Assembly: GCF_900013425.1 (NCBI RefSeq)
Contig: NZ_FBXK01000005.1
Coordinates: 1,612,001 to 1,676,000, forward strand
Length of the DNA: 64,000 bases
Direction of reading: 5' to 3'
Source: Sphingobium sp. Z007
GTDB taxonomy: Bacteria > Pseudomonadota > Alphaproteobacteria > Sphingomonadales > Sphingomonadaceae
Part shown: positions 24,891 through 34,070 of the stretch, piece by piece
How positions within the stretch are numbered: position 1 is the first letter of the stretch
How the letters are laid out: every line of letters starts with the position of its first letter
Program-made: the position numbers and the translations under genes
The notes under the pieces: model-generated
Told to the model about the DNA's origin: nothing
Seen by the model: only the letters and a program-made list of their open reading frames with translations
Databases searched by the model: none

Positions 24891-26522
24891 ATGTATCGCT
24901 ATGACAGCTACGACCAGTCCATCGTCGACGCCCGCGTCGAGGAATTTCGCGACCAGGTGCAGCGCCGCCTGACCGGCGCGCTGACCGAGGACCAGTTCAA
25001 GCCATTGCGGCTGATGAACGGCCTGTATCTGCAACTCCACGCCTATATGCTGCGCGTCGCCATCCCCTACGGCACGCTCAGCGGCAGGCAGATGCGCAAG
25101 CTGGGCGAGATCGCGGCGAAATATGATAAGGGCTATGGCCACTTCACCACGCGCCAGAACCTGCAATATAACTGGATCAAGCTGGCCGACGCGCCCGACA
25201 TCCTGGCCGAACTGGCCACGGTGGAGATGCACGCCATCCAGACGTCAGGCAATTGCATCCGCAACATCAGTTCAGACCAATATGCCGGCGTTTCCGCCGA
25301 CGAGGTGGCGGACCCGCGCCCTTGGGCCGAATTGCTGCGCCAATGGTCGAGCTTCCACCCGGAATTCACTTATCTGCCGCGCAAGTTCAAGATTTGCGTG
25401 ATCGCCAGCGACGATGATCGGGCGGCGATGCGTCTGCACGACATTGGCTTGAAGCTGGTGGAGCGGAACGGCGCCATCGGCGCGGAAGTCTATGCCGGCG
25501 GGGGCATGGGTCGCACGCCGATGGTGGCACCGCTTATCAACGCCTTTGTGCCGGAAGATGAGATCATTTCTTATCTGGAGGCCTGCCTGCGCGTGTATAA
25601 CCGCTATGGCCGCCGCGATAATAAGTACAAGGCGCGCATCAAGATCCTTGTCCATGAGATCGGCGTCGAGGAATATAAGCGCCAGGTCGAGGAAGAGTTT
25701 GCGCATATGCGGACGCTTGGCCTCAACCCGCCGGTCGAGGAACTGGACCGCATCCGCGCCTTCTTCGCGCCGCCTACATACGAAGCCGGCCTGTCCGAAG
25801 CGATCGACCGCAGCGATCCCGCCTTCGCTTTGTGGATCGATCGTCAGGTCGCGATGCACAAGGCGCCCGGCTATGCGATCGTCAATATCAGCCTGAAGCC
25901 GCTGACCGGCATTCCCGGCGATGCGTCGGCCGAGCAGATCGAACTGGTCGCCAGCCTTGCCGAGCAATATTCACTCGACGAACTGCGCGTCACCCATGCG
26001 CAGAACCTGGTCCTGCCGCATGTGAAGAAGGCGGACCTCTACGCCATCTGGCAGAAGCTGGAGGAAGCCGGGCTGGCCGAAGCGAATCTCGATCTCATCA
26101 CCGACATCATCGCCTGCCCTGGCCTGGACTATTGCGCACTCGCCAATGCCCGGTCGATTCCGCTGGCGCAGAAGATCGCGCAGCGTTTTGCCGCGGCGGA
26201 GCGTCAGGCCGAACTGGGTGAATTGAAGCTCAAGATTTCGGGCTGCATCAATGCCTGCGGCCACCATCATGCCGGGCATATCGGCATCTTGGGCGTCGAT
26301 CGCCGCGGCGTTGAGAATTTCCAATTGTCGCTGGGCGGCTCGGGCGCGGAGGACGCCTCGCTGGGCCAGATCACCGGGCCGGGCTTTTCGGAGGATGGCG
26401 TGGTCGATGCGATCGAGAAGGTCACCGACCTCTATCTAGCGCAGCGTGAAAGCGGCGAACGCTTCCTCGACACCTATCGCCGCCTTGGCATGAAGCCGTT
26501 TAAGGAGGCAATCTATGGTTGA
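24891..26522 (+). CDS. cysI: Nitrite/sulfite reductase, siroheme [4Fe-4S] enzyme
   Basis: A 543-residue reductase that converts sulfite to sulfide in cysteine synthesis. The coupled siroheme/4Fe-4S site is visible as CPGLDYC, then ISGCINACGHHHAGHIG. The first half holds the siroheme-binding GHFTTRQNLQYNWI and GNCIRNI segments. There is no flavoprotein CysJ next to it, so it probably takes electrons from ferredoxin. It lies between DUF2849 and DUF934, and its last eight bases overlap the DUF934 start. Context with cysH favours sulfite over nitrite as substrate. Confidence 0.93.
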   Translation: MYRYDSYDQSIVDARVEEFRDQVQRRLTGALTEDQFKPLRLMNGLYLQLHAYMLRVAIPYGTLSGRQMRKLGEIAAKYDKGYGHFTTRQNLQYNWIKLADAPDILAELATVEMHAIQTSGNCIRNISSDQYAGVSADEVADPRPWAELLRQWSSFHPEFTYLPRKFKICVIASDDDRAAMRLHDIGLKLVERNGAIGAEVYAGGGMGRTPMVAPLINAFVPEDEIISYLEACLRVYNRYGRRDNKYKARIKILVHEIGVEEYKRQVEEEFAHMRTLGLNPPVEELDRIRAFFAPPTYEAGLSEAIDRSDPAFALWIDRQVAMHKAPGYAIVNISLKPLTGIPGDASAEQIELVASLAEQYSLDELRVTHAQNLVLPHVKKADLYAIWQKLEEAGLAEANLDLITDIIACPGLDYCALANARSIPLAQKIAQRFAAAERQAELGELKLKISGCINACGHHHAGHIGILGVDRRGVENFQLSLGGSGAEDASLGQITGPGFSEDGVVDAIEKVTDLYLAQRESGERFLDTYRRLGMKPFKEAIYG

Positions 26523-26955
26523 GTTCCTGTCCTTCCGCGATGGTGACGCCACGCAGGAACCCTCGGTCACCGTCGAAGCCTTCACCGGTCAGTCCAACTC
26601 GACCGCGGTGCGGATCGAAGCGGGCGAGGATGCGCGCGAATTGCTTCCCTATCTGGACCGGCTCTCGCTGGTCGAGGTGAACTTCCCCGCTTATGGCGAC
26701 GGGCGCGGCTATTCGGCGGCCCGTATCCTGCGGGAATCGGGCTATCAAGGGGAATTGCGCGCCGTGGGTGACGTGCTGGTCGATCAGATCAACGCGATGC
26801 GCCGTTGCGGTTTCGACAGTTTCCATCCTGCCAAGCCGCTGGACGACGCCGCCGTGGACCGCGCGCTCCATCGTTATGCCGACGTCTATCAGAAGGCGAT
26901 CGATGGCCGCACCCCGGTTTGGGCCAAGCGGCACCCGGAGAAAATCAGTGGCTGA
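26515..26955 (+). CDS. DUF934 family protein
   Basis: A 146-residue protein of the DUF934 family, found with sulfite reductase and PAPS/APS reductase genes. Conserved text includes LVEVNFPAYGDGRGYSAARILR and LRAVGDVLVDQ. It overlaps cysI by eight bases and cysH by eight bases, so the three are tightly coupled. The role is unknown; an accessory or regulatory part in sulfite reduction is inferred from synteny. Confidence 0.88.
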   Translation: MVEFLSFRDGDATQEPSVTVEAFTGQSNSTAVRIEAGEDARELLPYLDRLSLVEVNFPAYGDGRGYSAARILRESGYQGELRAVGDVLVDQINAMRRCGFDSFHPAKPLDDAAVDRALHRYADVYQKAIDGRTPVWAKRHPEKISG

Positions 26956-27733
26956 ACCTGCCCGCCAGATCGACCTGATCGACACCCGCCCCGCCTTTAC
27001 CCAAGCGCAGGCCGACGCGCTCAATGCGCGGTTCGAGGGCATCGACACGATCACCATGCTCAAGACCGTGTTTGCAGAAGGGCTGGCCGGCAATGTCGCC
27101 GTCGTCTCCTCCTTCGGCACGGAAAGCGCAGTGCTGCTCGATCTGGTGGCAAAGGCCGATCCTACCGTCCCGGTGATCTTCGTCGATACGCTCAAGATGT
27201 TCGCGGAAACACTCAACTATCGCGACACGCTTATCAAACGGATGGGCTTTACAGACAGCCGCACGGTGACGCCGATCGCCGATGTCATCGCCAACAAGGA
27301 CGGGACGGGGCTGCGCTGGTCCTACGATCCGGACGGCTGCTGCGAAATCCGCAAGGTCGAGCCGATGAAGCGCGCCAAGGACGGCCTGGACGCCTGGATT
27401 TCCGGCCGCAAGGCGTTCCAGTCAGTGACGCGCCAGAACCTGCCGCGGTTCGAGGTCGAAGATGGCCGGCTGAAACTCAATCCGCTGGGCGACTGGAACA
27501 AGGCCGACCTAGAGGCCTATTTCGCCGAGCATGATCTGCCCCGCCATCCGCTCGAAGCCCAAGGCTATCTGTCGATCGGTTGCGAACCCTGCACGTCGAA
27601 GGTGATGCCGGGGGAAGACCCGCGCGCAGGCCGCTGGCGCGGATGGGACAAGGTGGAATGCGGCATCCATTCGCCGGTGACGCCGATACCCGTTATCGAT
27701 CCCGAAGATCCGGCCAACCAGCCGGTCTTCTGA
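26948..27733 (+). CDS. cysH: Phosphoadenylyl/adenylyl-sulfate reductase CysH
   Basis: A 261-residue reductase that makes sulfite from APS or PAPS with thioredoxin. The adenylyl-binding SSFGTESAVLLDL is at residues 54-66. The iron-sulfur ligands Cys131-Cys132 (GCCEIRK) and Cys212/Cys215 (GCEPC) mark it as the [4Fe-4S] type that prefers APS. The catalytic Cys238 lies in ECGIH near the C terminus. It starts at GTG 26948, inside DUF934; the longer frame from 26693 is a shadow of DUF934. cysD, cysN and cysC for APS supply are not in the window. Confidence 0.95.
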   Translation: MAEPARQIDLIDTRPAFTQAQADALNARFEGIDTITMLKTVFAEGLAGNVAVVSSFGTESAVLLDLVAKADPTVPVIFVDTLKMFAETLNYRDTLIKRMGFTDSRTVTPIADVIANKDGTGLRWSYDPDGCCEIRKVEPMKRAKDGLDAWISGRKAFQSVTRQNLPRFEVEDGRLKLNPLGDWNKADLEAYFAEHDLPRHPLEAQGYLSIGCEPCTSKVMPGEDPRAGRWRGWDKVECGIHSPVTPIPVIDPEDPANQPVF

Positions 27734-27981
27734 CGGCGGCGAGTGTCCAGCCCCTACATGGCCACACACTTGCCCGTCGGGCTGCCTCAGTCGAGCGCCC
27801 CCTAACAATCAAACTCTATCGTCCCCATATGCCGCTCACGGCATAGGACCGGGGCGGCCTCGCTTCGACCTCACCCCTTGTGTCGGTCGAACCTGGGTTC
27901 GATCATTTTCCAAAAGGCTGGAAACACCTGCACCGCATCGGTCGATCGACCTTGATGCGTGCCCGATGGAGTACGCCCTGC

Positions 27982-28893
27982 ATGATCGCCTATCTCATCC
28001 TCGTCCATCGCTTTCCAGAACAGTTCAAGCGCATGTTCCAGGCCATTTATGTGCCGGGTAACCAGTATCTGATCCATGTCGATCAACGGTCGGGATCTGA
28101 GATGACGGCTGACATCGCCGCCTTCCTCAAACCCTATATTAACGTCGCCTTATTACCATCGCGCAAGATGCTGTGGGGCGGATACAGCCTGGTCGATGCC
28201 GAGTTGCGCGGCATGGCCAAATTGCTGGAAATGAACGCTGACTGGCGCTATTTCATCAACCTGAGCGGTCAGGATTTCCCGCTCAAGTCTCAGGCCTATA
28301 TCGCCGACTATCTGGCCAGCCATGACGGCACCGAGTTCATCCGCAATGTTCCGCAGCAGGCCGCCCGCCCCGACACGATGAACAGGCTTAGCCATTATTT
28401 CCTCGAAGCCTTCAACCGCATCGTGCGGACCGGCGTGCGCCGCCGCCCGATGGCCGGAATCACGCCTCACATCGGCACCCAGTGGAAAGCGGTGACGCGC
28501 GCATTCTGCGCCTTTGCCTGCTACGATCCTGCCGCGCGGCGCTTCAAGCAATTTTATCGCCGCACGCTGATCGCCGATGAAGGCTTTTTCCAGACGCTGA
28601 TGATGAACGCCTTTTCGGGCGGCAAGGTGGCCAATGACGATCTGCGCACGATCGACTGGATTCCCGATGGCGACATCAAGCTGCGCCCCCGCACCTTCGT
28701 CACCCGCGACGCGCTGCGGTTGACGCTCAGCCCCGACCTGTTCGCGCGCAAATTCGACGCGCAGGAGGACAGCCATATCCTGGACCTGCTCGAAGCGCAT
28801 CTGCTGACGCCAGCGGCGACGACGCTGCCCACGGCGGGAAAAATGCACGCAACATTATTACAAGCCTCTGGACGGATCGCCTCGCCGGCTTAA
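27982..28893 (+). CDS. Core-2/I-branching (GT14-like) glycosyltransferase
   Basis: A 303-residue protein of the beta-1,6-N-acetylglucosaminyltransferase family. The start IAYLILVHRFPEQFKRM, the HVDQRSG site, LLPSRKMLWGGYSLVDAEL and FINLSGQDFPLKS are the typical family landmarks. ATG 27982 is chosen because GGAG precedes it by about 9 bases. The extension to 27880 reads like non-coding. Bacterial members usually modify surface glycans; acceptor unknown. It stands alone between cysH and the DUF885 gene. Confidence 0.85.
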   Translation: MIAYLILVHRFPEQFKRMFQAIYVPGNQYLIHVDQRSGSEMTADIAAFLKPYINVALLPSRKMLWGGYSLVDAELRGMAKLLEMNADWRYFINLSGQDFPLKSQAYIADYLASHDGTEFIRNVPQQAARPDTMNRLSHYFLEAFNRIVRTGVRRRPMAGITPHIGTQWKAVTRAFCAFACYDPAARRFKQFYRRTLIADEGFFQTLMMNAFSGGKVANDDLRTIDWIPDGDIKLRPRTFVTRDALRLTLSPDLFARKFDAQEDSHILDLLEAHLLTPAATTLPTAGKMHATLLQASGRIASPA

Positions 28894-28897
28894 AAGT

Positions 28898-28921
28898 CTC
28901 CCTTATCGAGAGATAAGGGAG
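28898..28921 (+). promoter_or_regulatory. Perfect hairpin covering the DUF885 ribosome binding site
   Basis: CTCCCTTATC (28898-28907) pairs fully with GATAAGGGAG (28912-28921) around a GAGA tetraloop. The right arm contains the Shine-Dalgarno AAGGGAG, seven bases before the ATG at 28928. No T run follows, so a terminator is unlikely. The structure is exact; its regulatory role is inferred. Confidence 0.6.
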
Positions 28922-28927
28922 CATCCC

Positions 28928-30724
28928 ATGGACCGTCGCGATTTTCTGTTTTCCACCGGCGCCGTCGCGCTCACTGTCGCCGCCCCGCGCGCCTTTGCGC
29001 AGGGCAGCGATGACGCACGGCTGTCGGCCGCTTTCGCCGCCATTTTCGAGCGGCAGTTGGATATGTCGCCTAGCTTCGTCACCAGCCTGGGCCTGGACAA
29101 AGGCGCGCGTGCGGGGGCGAAGAGCCAGCTAGACGACAATAGCAAGTCGGCGATGCTGAAAAAGCTGGCCGCGACCCAGGCCGCGATTAAGGAACTGGAC
29201 AGTTATAAGAGAGCGAGCTTGTCCGACGCGCAGCGACTGAACCTTGACGTCATCCTCTATGCGCTGGACCAGCAGACCGTCGCGCCTGCCAAATTCGGCC
29301 TCAACAGCGCGGTGCGCCCCTATCGCATCTTCCAGCAGGGCGGCAGCTATTTTTCGACGCCCGATTTCCTGAACACCGCCCACACCATCAACGTCGCGGC
29401 CGATTGCGATGCCTATATCGCGCGGCTCGACGCTTTCGCCCGCAACCTGCGCACCGACACCGCGCTCCAGCGGGACGAAGCGGCGCGCGGCTATCTGGCG
29501 CCGGGCTGGTCGCTCGACCTGACCCTGGGCCAAATGAAGAAACTGCGTGGGCAACCGGCCGCTGAAAGCTCCATGGTGCAGTCGCTGGTCAAGCGCGCCG
29601 AGGCAAAGGGCATTACAGGCGACTGGCAGGCGCAGGCGTCGGCCGTGGTAGAAAAATCCATCTATCCCGCACTGGACGAACAGATCGCGGCGATAGAGGC
29701 GCTGAAAGGCGGGACGGCTGCGGGCGATGGCGTATGGCGCACGCCGCGCGGTGACGAAATCTACGCCGCAGCGCTCAAGAGCGCGACCACGACGGACCTG
29801 TCCGCTGACCAGATCCACGCCATGGGGCTGGAGCAGGTGGCCGACATCAGCGCCCAGCTCGACGTCATCCTGAAAGACGCGGGCTATGCCAAGGGCACGA
29901 TCGGCGAGCGGCTGGCCGCGCTCAATGCCGAGCCGTCGCAGCTCTATGCCGACAACGCGGAAGGGCGATTGGCGCTGCTGACGCAGCTCAACCGCGATGT
30001 CGACGCGATGAAGGCCAAACTTCCCAATGCCTTCACCACCATTCCTGACACAGCCTTGGAAATCCGCGCAGTGCCCGTCGAGATACAGGATGGCGCGTCC
30101 AACGGCTATTATAATCGCGCCGCACTCGATGGGTCGCGCCCTGCCATCTATTTCATCAACCTGAAGGATGTCGGTGACTGGCCCAAATATGGCCTGCCGG
30201 CACTGACCTATCATGAGGGTGTGCCGGGCCATCACCTCCAGATTTCGACCGCACAGACGGCGGGCGATATTCCGATGCTGCGCAAGACCGCCTTCATGAG
30301 CGCCTACAGCGAGGGCTGGGCGCTCTATGCCGAGCAGTTGGCTGACGAGCTTGGCGGCTATGCGACGCCACTCGACCGGGCAGGCTATCTCCAGTCCTTC
30401 TTGTTTCGCGCGGCGCGGCTGGTGGTCGATACCGGCATCCATGCCAAGCGCTGGAGCCGCGAAAAGGCGACCAACTATATGGTTGAGAAGACCGGCTTCG
30501 CCCGCCCGCGCTGCCAGCGGGAGGTTGAACGCTATTGTACCCAGCCAGGTCAGGCGACCAGCTACAAGGTCGGGCATGGCGTCTGGACGAAGGCCCGCGC
30601 TGATGCCATGGCCGCGCAGGGTAAGGCGTTCGATCTCAAGCAGTTCCACGCCATCCTTGAGGAAGGCGCGATGCCGCTGTCGATGCTGGAGAAGCGAGTC
30701 GCCGCGCGGGCGAAGGTGGCCTAA
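28928..30724 (+). CDS. DUF885 metallopeptidase-like protein, Tat-exported
   Basis: A 598-residue protein. It begins MDRRDFLFSTGAVALTVAAP, a twin-arginine signal, so it should be folded in the cytoplasm and exported. The DUF885 core holds a zinc-type motif H429-E430-G-V-P-G-H435 in LTYHEGVPGHHLQIS, followed by YSEGWALYAEQL with a further Glu. The family is related to M32-like carboxypeptidases and is thought to be periplasmic peptidases; substrate is not known. Its SD lies in a perfect hairpin. It is convergent with dnaB across a repeat-bearing spacer. Confidence 0.9.
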   Translation: MDRRDFLFSTGAVALTVAAPRAFAQGSDDARLSAAFAAIFERQLDMSPSFVTSLGLDKGARAGAKSQLDDNSKSAMLKKLAATQAAIKELDSYKRASLSDAQRLNLDVILYALDQQTVAPAKFGLNSAVRPYRIFQQGGSYFSTPDFLNTAHTINVAADCDAYIARLDAFARNLRTDTALQRDEAARGYLAPGWSLDLTLGQMKKLRGQPAAESSMVQSLVKRAEAKGITGDWQAQASAVVEKSIYPALDEQIAAIEALKGGTAAGDGVWRTPRGDEIYAAALKSATTTDLSADQIHAMGLEQVADISAQLDVILKDAGYAKGTIGERLAALNAEPSQLYADNAEGRLALLTQLNRDVDAMKAKLPNAFTTIPDTALEIRAVPVEIQDGASNGYYNRAALDGSRPAIYFINLKDVGDWPKYGLPALTYHEGVPGHHLQISTAQTAGDIPMLRKTAFMSAYSEGWALYAEQLADELGGYATPLDRAGYLQSFLFRAARLVVDTGIHAKRWSREKATNYMVEKTGFARPRCQREVERYCTQPGQATSYKVGHGVWTKARADAMAAQGKAFDLKQFHAILEEGAMPLSMLEKRVAARAKVA

Positions 30725-30738
30725 TCCTACTACCCGTT

Positions 30739-30802
30739 CGTTTAGAGCGTAGTCGAGAAACGGGAAGCCGGCGCTCGCCGCTTCTCGACTTCGCTCGAAG
30801 CG
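30739..30802. repeat. REP-like imperfect inverted repeat
   Basis: The arm at 30739-30759 (containing AGTCGAGAA) pairs imperfectly with 30782-30802 (TTCTCGACTTCGCTCGAAGCG). It shares the GAGCGAAGTCGA core with the longer element at 62786-62904. Both sit between convergent genes; this one may end transcripts of the DUF885 and dnaB genes. Confidence 0.6.
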
Positions 30803-30827
30803 CACGGATATCTTCGGTCAGCGAACT

Positions 30828-32312
30828 CTATTCGTAGTTCAGATCCTGATAGCTATCGTCCGCAACGTCCGAGAATCGCGTGATTTTCGCATCGAACTTC
30901 ATGCGGATGCGGCCGGTGGAGCCGTGGCGCTGCTTGGCGATGATGACCTCCGCCAGGCCGTAAATGCGCTCCATATTCTCCTTCCACGTGGCGTAGGCTG
31001 CCTCGTCGTCGGGCTTGGGCTCCTTGGCCGCTTCGTAATAATCCTCGCGGAATACGAACCAGACCATGTCCGCGTCCTGCTCGATCGAGCCGGACTCACG
31101 CAGGTCCGACAGCTGCGGCCGCTTGTCTTCGCGCTGCTCCACCGCACGGCTGAGCTGCGAGAGCGCCAGCACCGGGACATGCAATTCCTTCGCCAAGGTC
31201 TTCAAACCGCGCGAAATTTCCGAAATTTCGTTGACGCGATTTTCGTTGCCGCGGCCAGTGCCCTGGAGCAGTTGGAGATAGTCCACAACGATGAAGCCGA
31301 TATCGTGCCGCCGCTTCAACCGGCGCGCGCGGGTACGTAGCGCGGCGATGGTCAGGCCCGGCGTATCATCGATGAACAGCGGCAGTTCCTGCAATTCCCG
31401 CGCGGCGCGGGACAGATTCTGGAAGTCGGCCCGGCTGATCTTACCCATGCGCAGCGCTTCGCCGCTGATACCCGACTGTTCGGCCAGAACGCGGGTCGCT
31501 AGCTGATCCGCCGACATTTCCAGGGAGAAGAAGGCGGTCTTGGCCCCCATATTCTTTTCCGCCGGGATGCCGTCGGCATTGTCGCGCAGCCAGCGGGACG
31601 CGGCGTTATAGGCGATGTTGGTCGCGAGCGACGTCTTGCCCATGCCTGGGCGTCCGGCCAGGATCATCAAGTCCGAATTGTGCAGGCCACCGATCTTGGC
31701 GTTCAGGCTGTTGATGCCGGTGGTGATCCCCGACACATGGCCGCCACTGTTGAGCGCGCGCTCCGCCACCTGCACCGCCGCGGTGGAGGCCATGAGGAAG
31801 CTTTTGACCGAACCGCCCTCACCCTCGCCCTCCGACACTTTGTAGAGCGCGACTTCGGCCGCCTCTATCTGCTCGCGCGGATTGACCGACTCGCTGGTAT
31901 CAAGCGCATTTTCCACCAGTTCGCGGCCGACCGCGACCAGTTCCCGCAGCAGCGCCAGATCGTAGATCTGGGTCGCGAAGTCGCGCGCGCCAATCAGCGC
32001 CGCGCCATTGCCGGTGAGTTGCGCCAGATAACCCGCCCCGCCCAGTTCCTTCAACGCCGGGTCCATGTCCAACATGGGCTTGAGCGTCACCGGATTGGCG
32101 ATCATATCCTTGTCCAGCAGGCGCATGATCGCGTCGTAGATGCGGCCGTGCAGCGGCTCGAAAAAATGTTCGGCCTTGATCTTGAGCTGCACATCCTCGG
32201 CAATGCGGTTGTCGATCATGATCGCGCCCAGCAGCGCGGCTTCGGCCTCCACATTGCGCGGTAATTCGGTGCCGGCATTTTCGGCGGGATTGATTTTCAA
32301 CAGTTCGACCAT
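30828..32312 (-). CDS. dnaB: Replicative DNA helicase DnaB
   Basis: A 494-residue hexameric helicase that unwinds DNA ahead of the replication fork. The N-terminal domain starts about NVEAEAALLGAIMID; the RecA-like motor has Walker A GRPGMGKTSLA, Walker B FIVVDYLQLL, and SQLSRAVEQRED followed by LSDLRESGSIEQDAD. ATG 32312 (MVELLKINP) is chosen because AGAGAGG lies just upstream and because DnaB alignments start here; the frame to 32564 is a shadow. It is divergent from the UPF0262 gene. Confidence 0.97.
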   Translation of the reverse strand: MVELLKINPAENAGTELPRNVEAEAALLGAIMIDNRIAEDVQLKIKAEHFFEPLHGRIYDAIMRLLDKDMIANPVTLKPMLDMDPALKELGGAGYLAQLTGNGAALIGARDFATQIYDLALLRELVAVGRELVENALDTSESVNPREQIEAAEVALYKVSEGEGEGGSVKSFLMASTAAVQVAERALNSGGHVSGITTGINSLNAKIGGLHNSDLMILAGRPGMGKTSLATNIAYNAASRWLRDNADGIPAEKNMGAKTAFFSLEMSADQLATRVLAEQSGISGEALRMGKISRADFQNLSRAARELQELPLFIDDTPGLTIAALRTRARRLKRRHDIGFIVVDYLQLLQGTGRGNENRVNEISEISRGLKTLAKELHVPVLALSQLSRAVEQREDKRPQLSDLRESGSIEQDADMVWFVFREDYYEAAKEPKPDDEAAYATWKENMERIYGLAEVIIAKQRHGSTGRIRMKFDAKITRFSDVADDSYQDLNYE

Positions 32313-32426
32313 GGCCTCTCTTTCCTCCGCGTGCGCACGCCGCGCAAGGGCCAAGGCGGAAACCATCTGTGGATAAGTCGCGCTTGCTTTTCGCCGCGCG
32401 CCGCCGCACTGACTATGCGCTTCACC

Positions 32427-32909
32427 ATGGCCGATCCGCGCATCATAGACATCCAGCTGGACCAGCGCACGATCCTGTGGCGCAACGCCGATGTGGAGCA
32501 GGAACGGCGCATCGCGATCTTCGATCTGCTGGAGGATAATCACTTCGCGCCACAGCGTGTTCATGCCGATGGCTATGCCGGTCCCTACAAGGTGATATTG
32601 CGGGTCGAGGACGGCCGGCTGGTGATCGAAATCAACCGGCAGGACGACACGCCGCTGGAGGCGATCATCTTAGGGCTGGGCCGGTTCCGCCGCCCGATCC
32701 GCGAATATTTCGCCATTTGCGACAGCTATTATCAGGCGATCAGCAACGCCTCCCCGCAGCAGATCGAGACGGTGGACATGGCCCGACGCGGCATCCACAA
32801 TGACGCAGCGGAGATGCTGAAGGAACGGCTGGAGGGCAAGATCGAGGTCGATTTCGACACGGCGCGTCGGCTGTTCACGCTGATCTGCGTGCTGCATATC
32901 AAGGGGTAG
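32427..32909 (+). CDS. UPF0262 family protein
   Basis: A 160-residue protein starting MADPRIIDIQLDQRTILW, the hallmark of the UPF0262 family, which is limited to alphaproteobacteria. The conserved body includes FDLLEDNHFAP and GLGRFRRPIREYFAICDSYY. No catalytic function is known. Two nearby in-frame ATGs (32415 and 32427) exist; the second fits the family start. It is 13 bases upstream of the GH25-like gene and likely in its operon. Confidence 0.92.
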   Translation: MADPRIIDIQLDQRTILWRNADVEQERRIAIFDLLEDNHFAPQRVHADGYAGPYKVILRVEDGRLVIEINRQDDTPLEAIILGLGRFRRPIREYFAICDSYYQAISNASPQQIETVDMARRGIHNDAAEMLKERLEGKIEVDFDTARRLFTLICVLHIKG

Positions 32910-32922
32910 GACGATCAGGGTT

Positions 32923-33606
32923 GTGACTTTGGGGGGCCTGCTGGTCCGCATCGGCGCGGGACTGGCGGTGGTCGCAGCGCTGGCGCTGGGGCTTTGGCTC
33001 TATGCGCGCGCCTGGGCGCCGAGCCGCGACCAATATCCGGTGCAGGGCGTCAGCATCAGCGCGGACAATGGTCCGATCGACTGGGGCACGCTGGCGGCGC
33101 AGGGCGCGGACTTTGCCTATATCCGCGCCGCCGATGCCGGCGACCGGCGCGACCCGGCCTTTGCCGCCAACTGGCGTGGCGCGCGGGCGGCGGGGCTGCG
33201 CTATGGCGCGCTGCTGGAGTTCACGCCATGCCGCCTCGCGATGGAGCAGGCGACCCGCTACATGACCACCGTGCCGCGCGACAATGCCGCATTGCCGCCG
33301 GTGATCCGCCTTGCCTTCTCCCCCGCCTGCAAAGCTCGCCCCAACCGCGACCTGCTGCTCTCGGAACTCAATACGCTGGTGAACCTGATCGAGGGCCATG
33401 CCGGCAAGACCGTGCTGCTGAACGTCACCGAGGAATTCGACAAGGCCTATGACATCGGGTCCGGCATCAACAGGACATTGTGGCTGGACGGCAATTTCTT
33501 CCCGCCCGATTATGCGACCAAACCCTGGGTGATGTGGACAGCCAGCGACATGCGGCATATCGACGGCGTCGATGGTCCGGTCCGGTGGAATGTGGTGGCG
33601 CCGTGA
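32923..33606 (+). CDS. GH25 (lysozyme)-fold protein with catalytic residues missing
   Basis: A 227-residue protein with an N-terminal membrane anchor (residues 8-28) and a GH25 domain facing the periplasm. The fold is clear from GPIDWGTLAAQGADFAYIRA and DPAFAANWRGARAAGLRYGA. The acidic residues of active GH25 muramidases are replaced. GIDVS has become GVSIS (Ser44), the DxE pair has become R129-L-A131, and the C-terminal Asp position reads GPVRWNVV (Arg221). It is thus probably a non-catalytic peptidoglycan-binding protein. GTG start. Its stop overlaps the cdd start by one base (TGATG). Confidence 0.8.
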   Translation: MTLGGLLVRIGAGLAVVAALALGLWLYARAWAPSRDQYPVQGVSISADNGPIDWGTLAAQGADFAYIRAADAGDRRDPAFAANWRGARAAGLRYGALLEFTPCRLAMEQATRYMTTVPRDNAALPPVIRLAFSPACKARPNRDLLLSELNTLVNLIEGHAGKTVLLNVTEEFDKAYDIGSGINRTLWLDGNFFPPDYATKPWVMWTASDMRHIDGVDGPVRWNVVAP

Positions 33607-34064
33607 TGCGCGATGAACAACGAGTTGGACAGTTGATCGCCGCTGCGCGCGGCGCGATGGCCAACGCCCATGCGCCCTATAGCCGCTTTGCCGTGGGCGC
33701 TGCGGTGCGGCTGACCGATGGCAGTATCGTGACCGGCTGCAACTTCGAAAATGCCAGCTATGGCCTGTCGCTCTGCGCAGAAACGGTCGCGCTGGCCACC
33801 GTCAATGCACAAGGTCGTTTCGCTGACGTAACAGAAATCGCAGTGGTCGGCGGCGCGATGGATGGGGAGCAAGAGGCGCTCGTCACCCCCTGCGGCCGGT
33901 GTCGGCAGATCATGAACGAGGCCGAACAGATGGCCGGCCGCACCTTGGCCATCTATTGCGCCACGCCCAGCGGAGACCGCGTCATCGACCTCACGGTCGC
34001 CCAACTCCTCCCTCATGCCTTCGGTCCGGCGGACCTGGGCATCGGCCCTAAGAAAAAGAGCTGA
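33606..34064 (+). CDS. cdd: Cytidine deaminase
   Basis: A 152-residue zinc enzyme that deaminates cytidine and deoxycytidine to uridine forms for pyrimidine salvage. The zinc/catalytic motif C57-A-E59 and the second motif P95-C96-G-R-C99 are intact, and the N-terminal YSRFAVGAAV is typical. ATG 33606 shares its A with the upstream stop (TGATG). dcd follows after six bases, so the two nucleotide genes form a small salvage operon. Confidence 0.95.
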   Translation: MRDEQRVGQLIAAARGAMANAHAPYSRFAVGAAVRLTDGSIVTGCNFENASYGLSLCAETVALATVNAQGRFADVTEIAVVGGAMDGEQEALVTPCGRCRQIMNEAEQMAGRTLAIYCATPSGDRVIDLTVAQLLPHAFGPADLGIGPKKKS

Positions 34065-34070
34065 CACGAC

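Noticed and set aside
32923..33606. Prophage endolysin
   Set aside because: There are no phage genes nearby, the protein is membrane-anchored, and its catalytic residues are absent.
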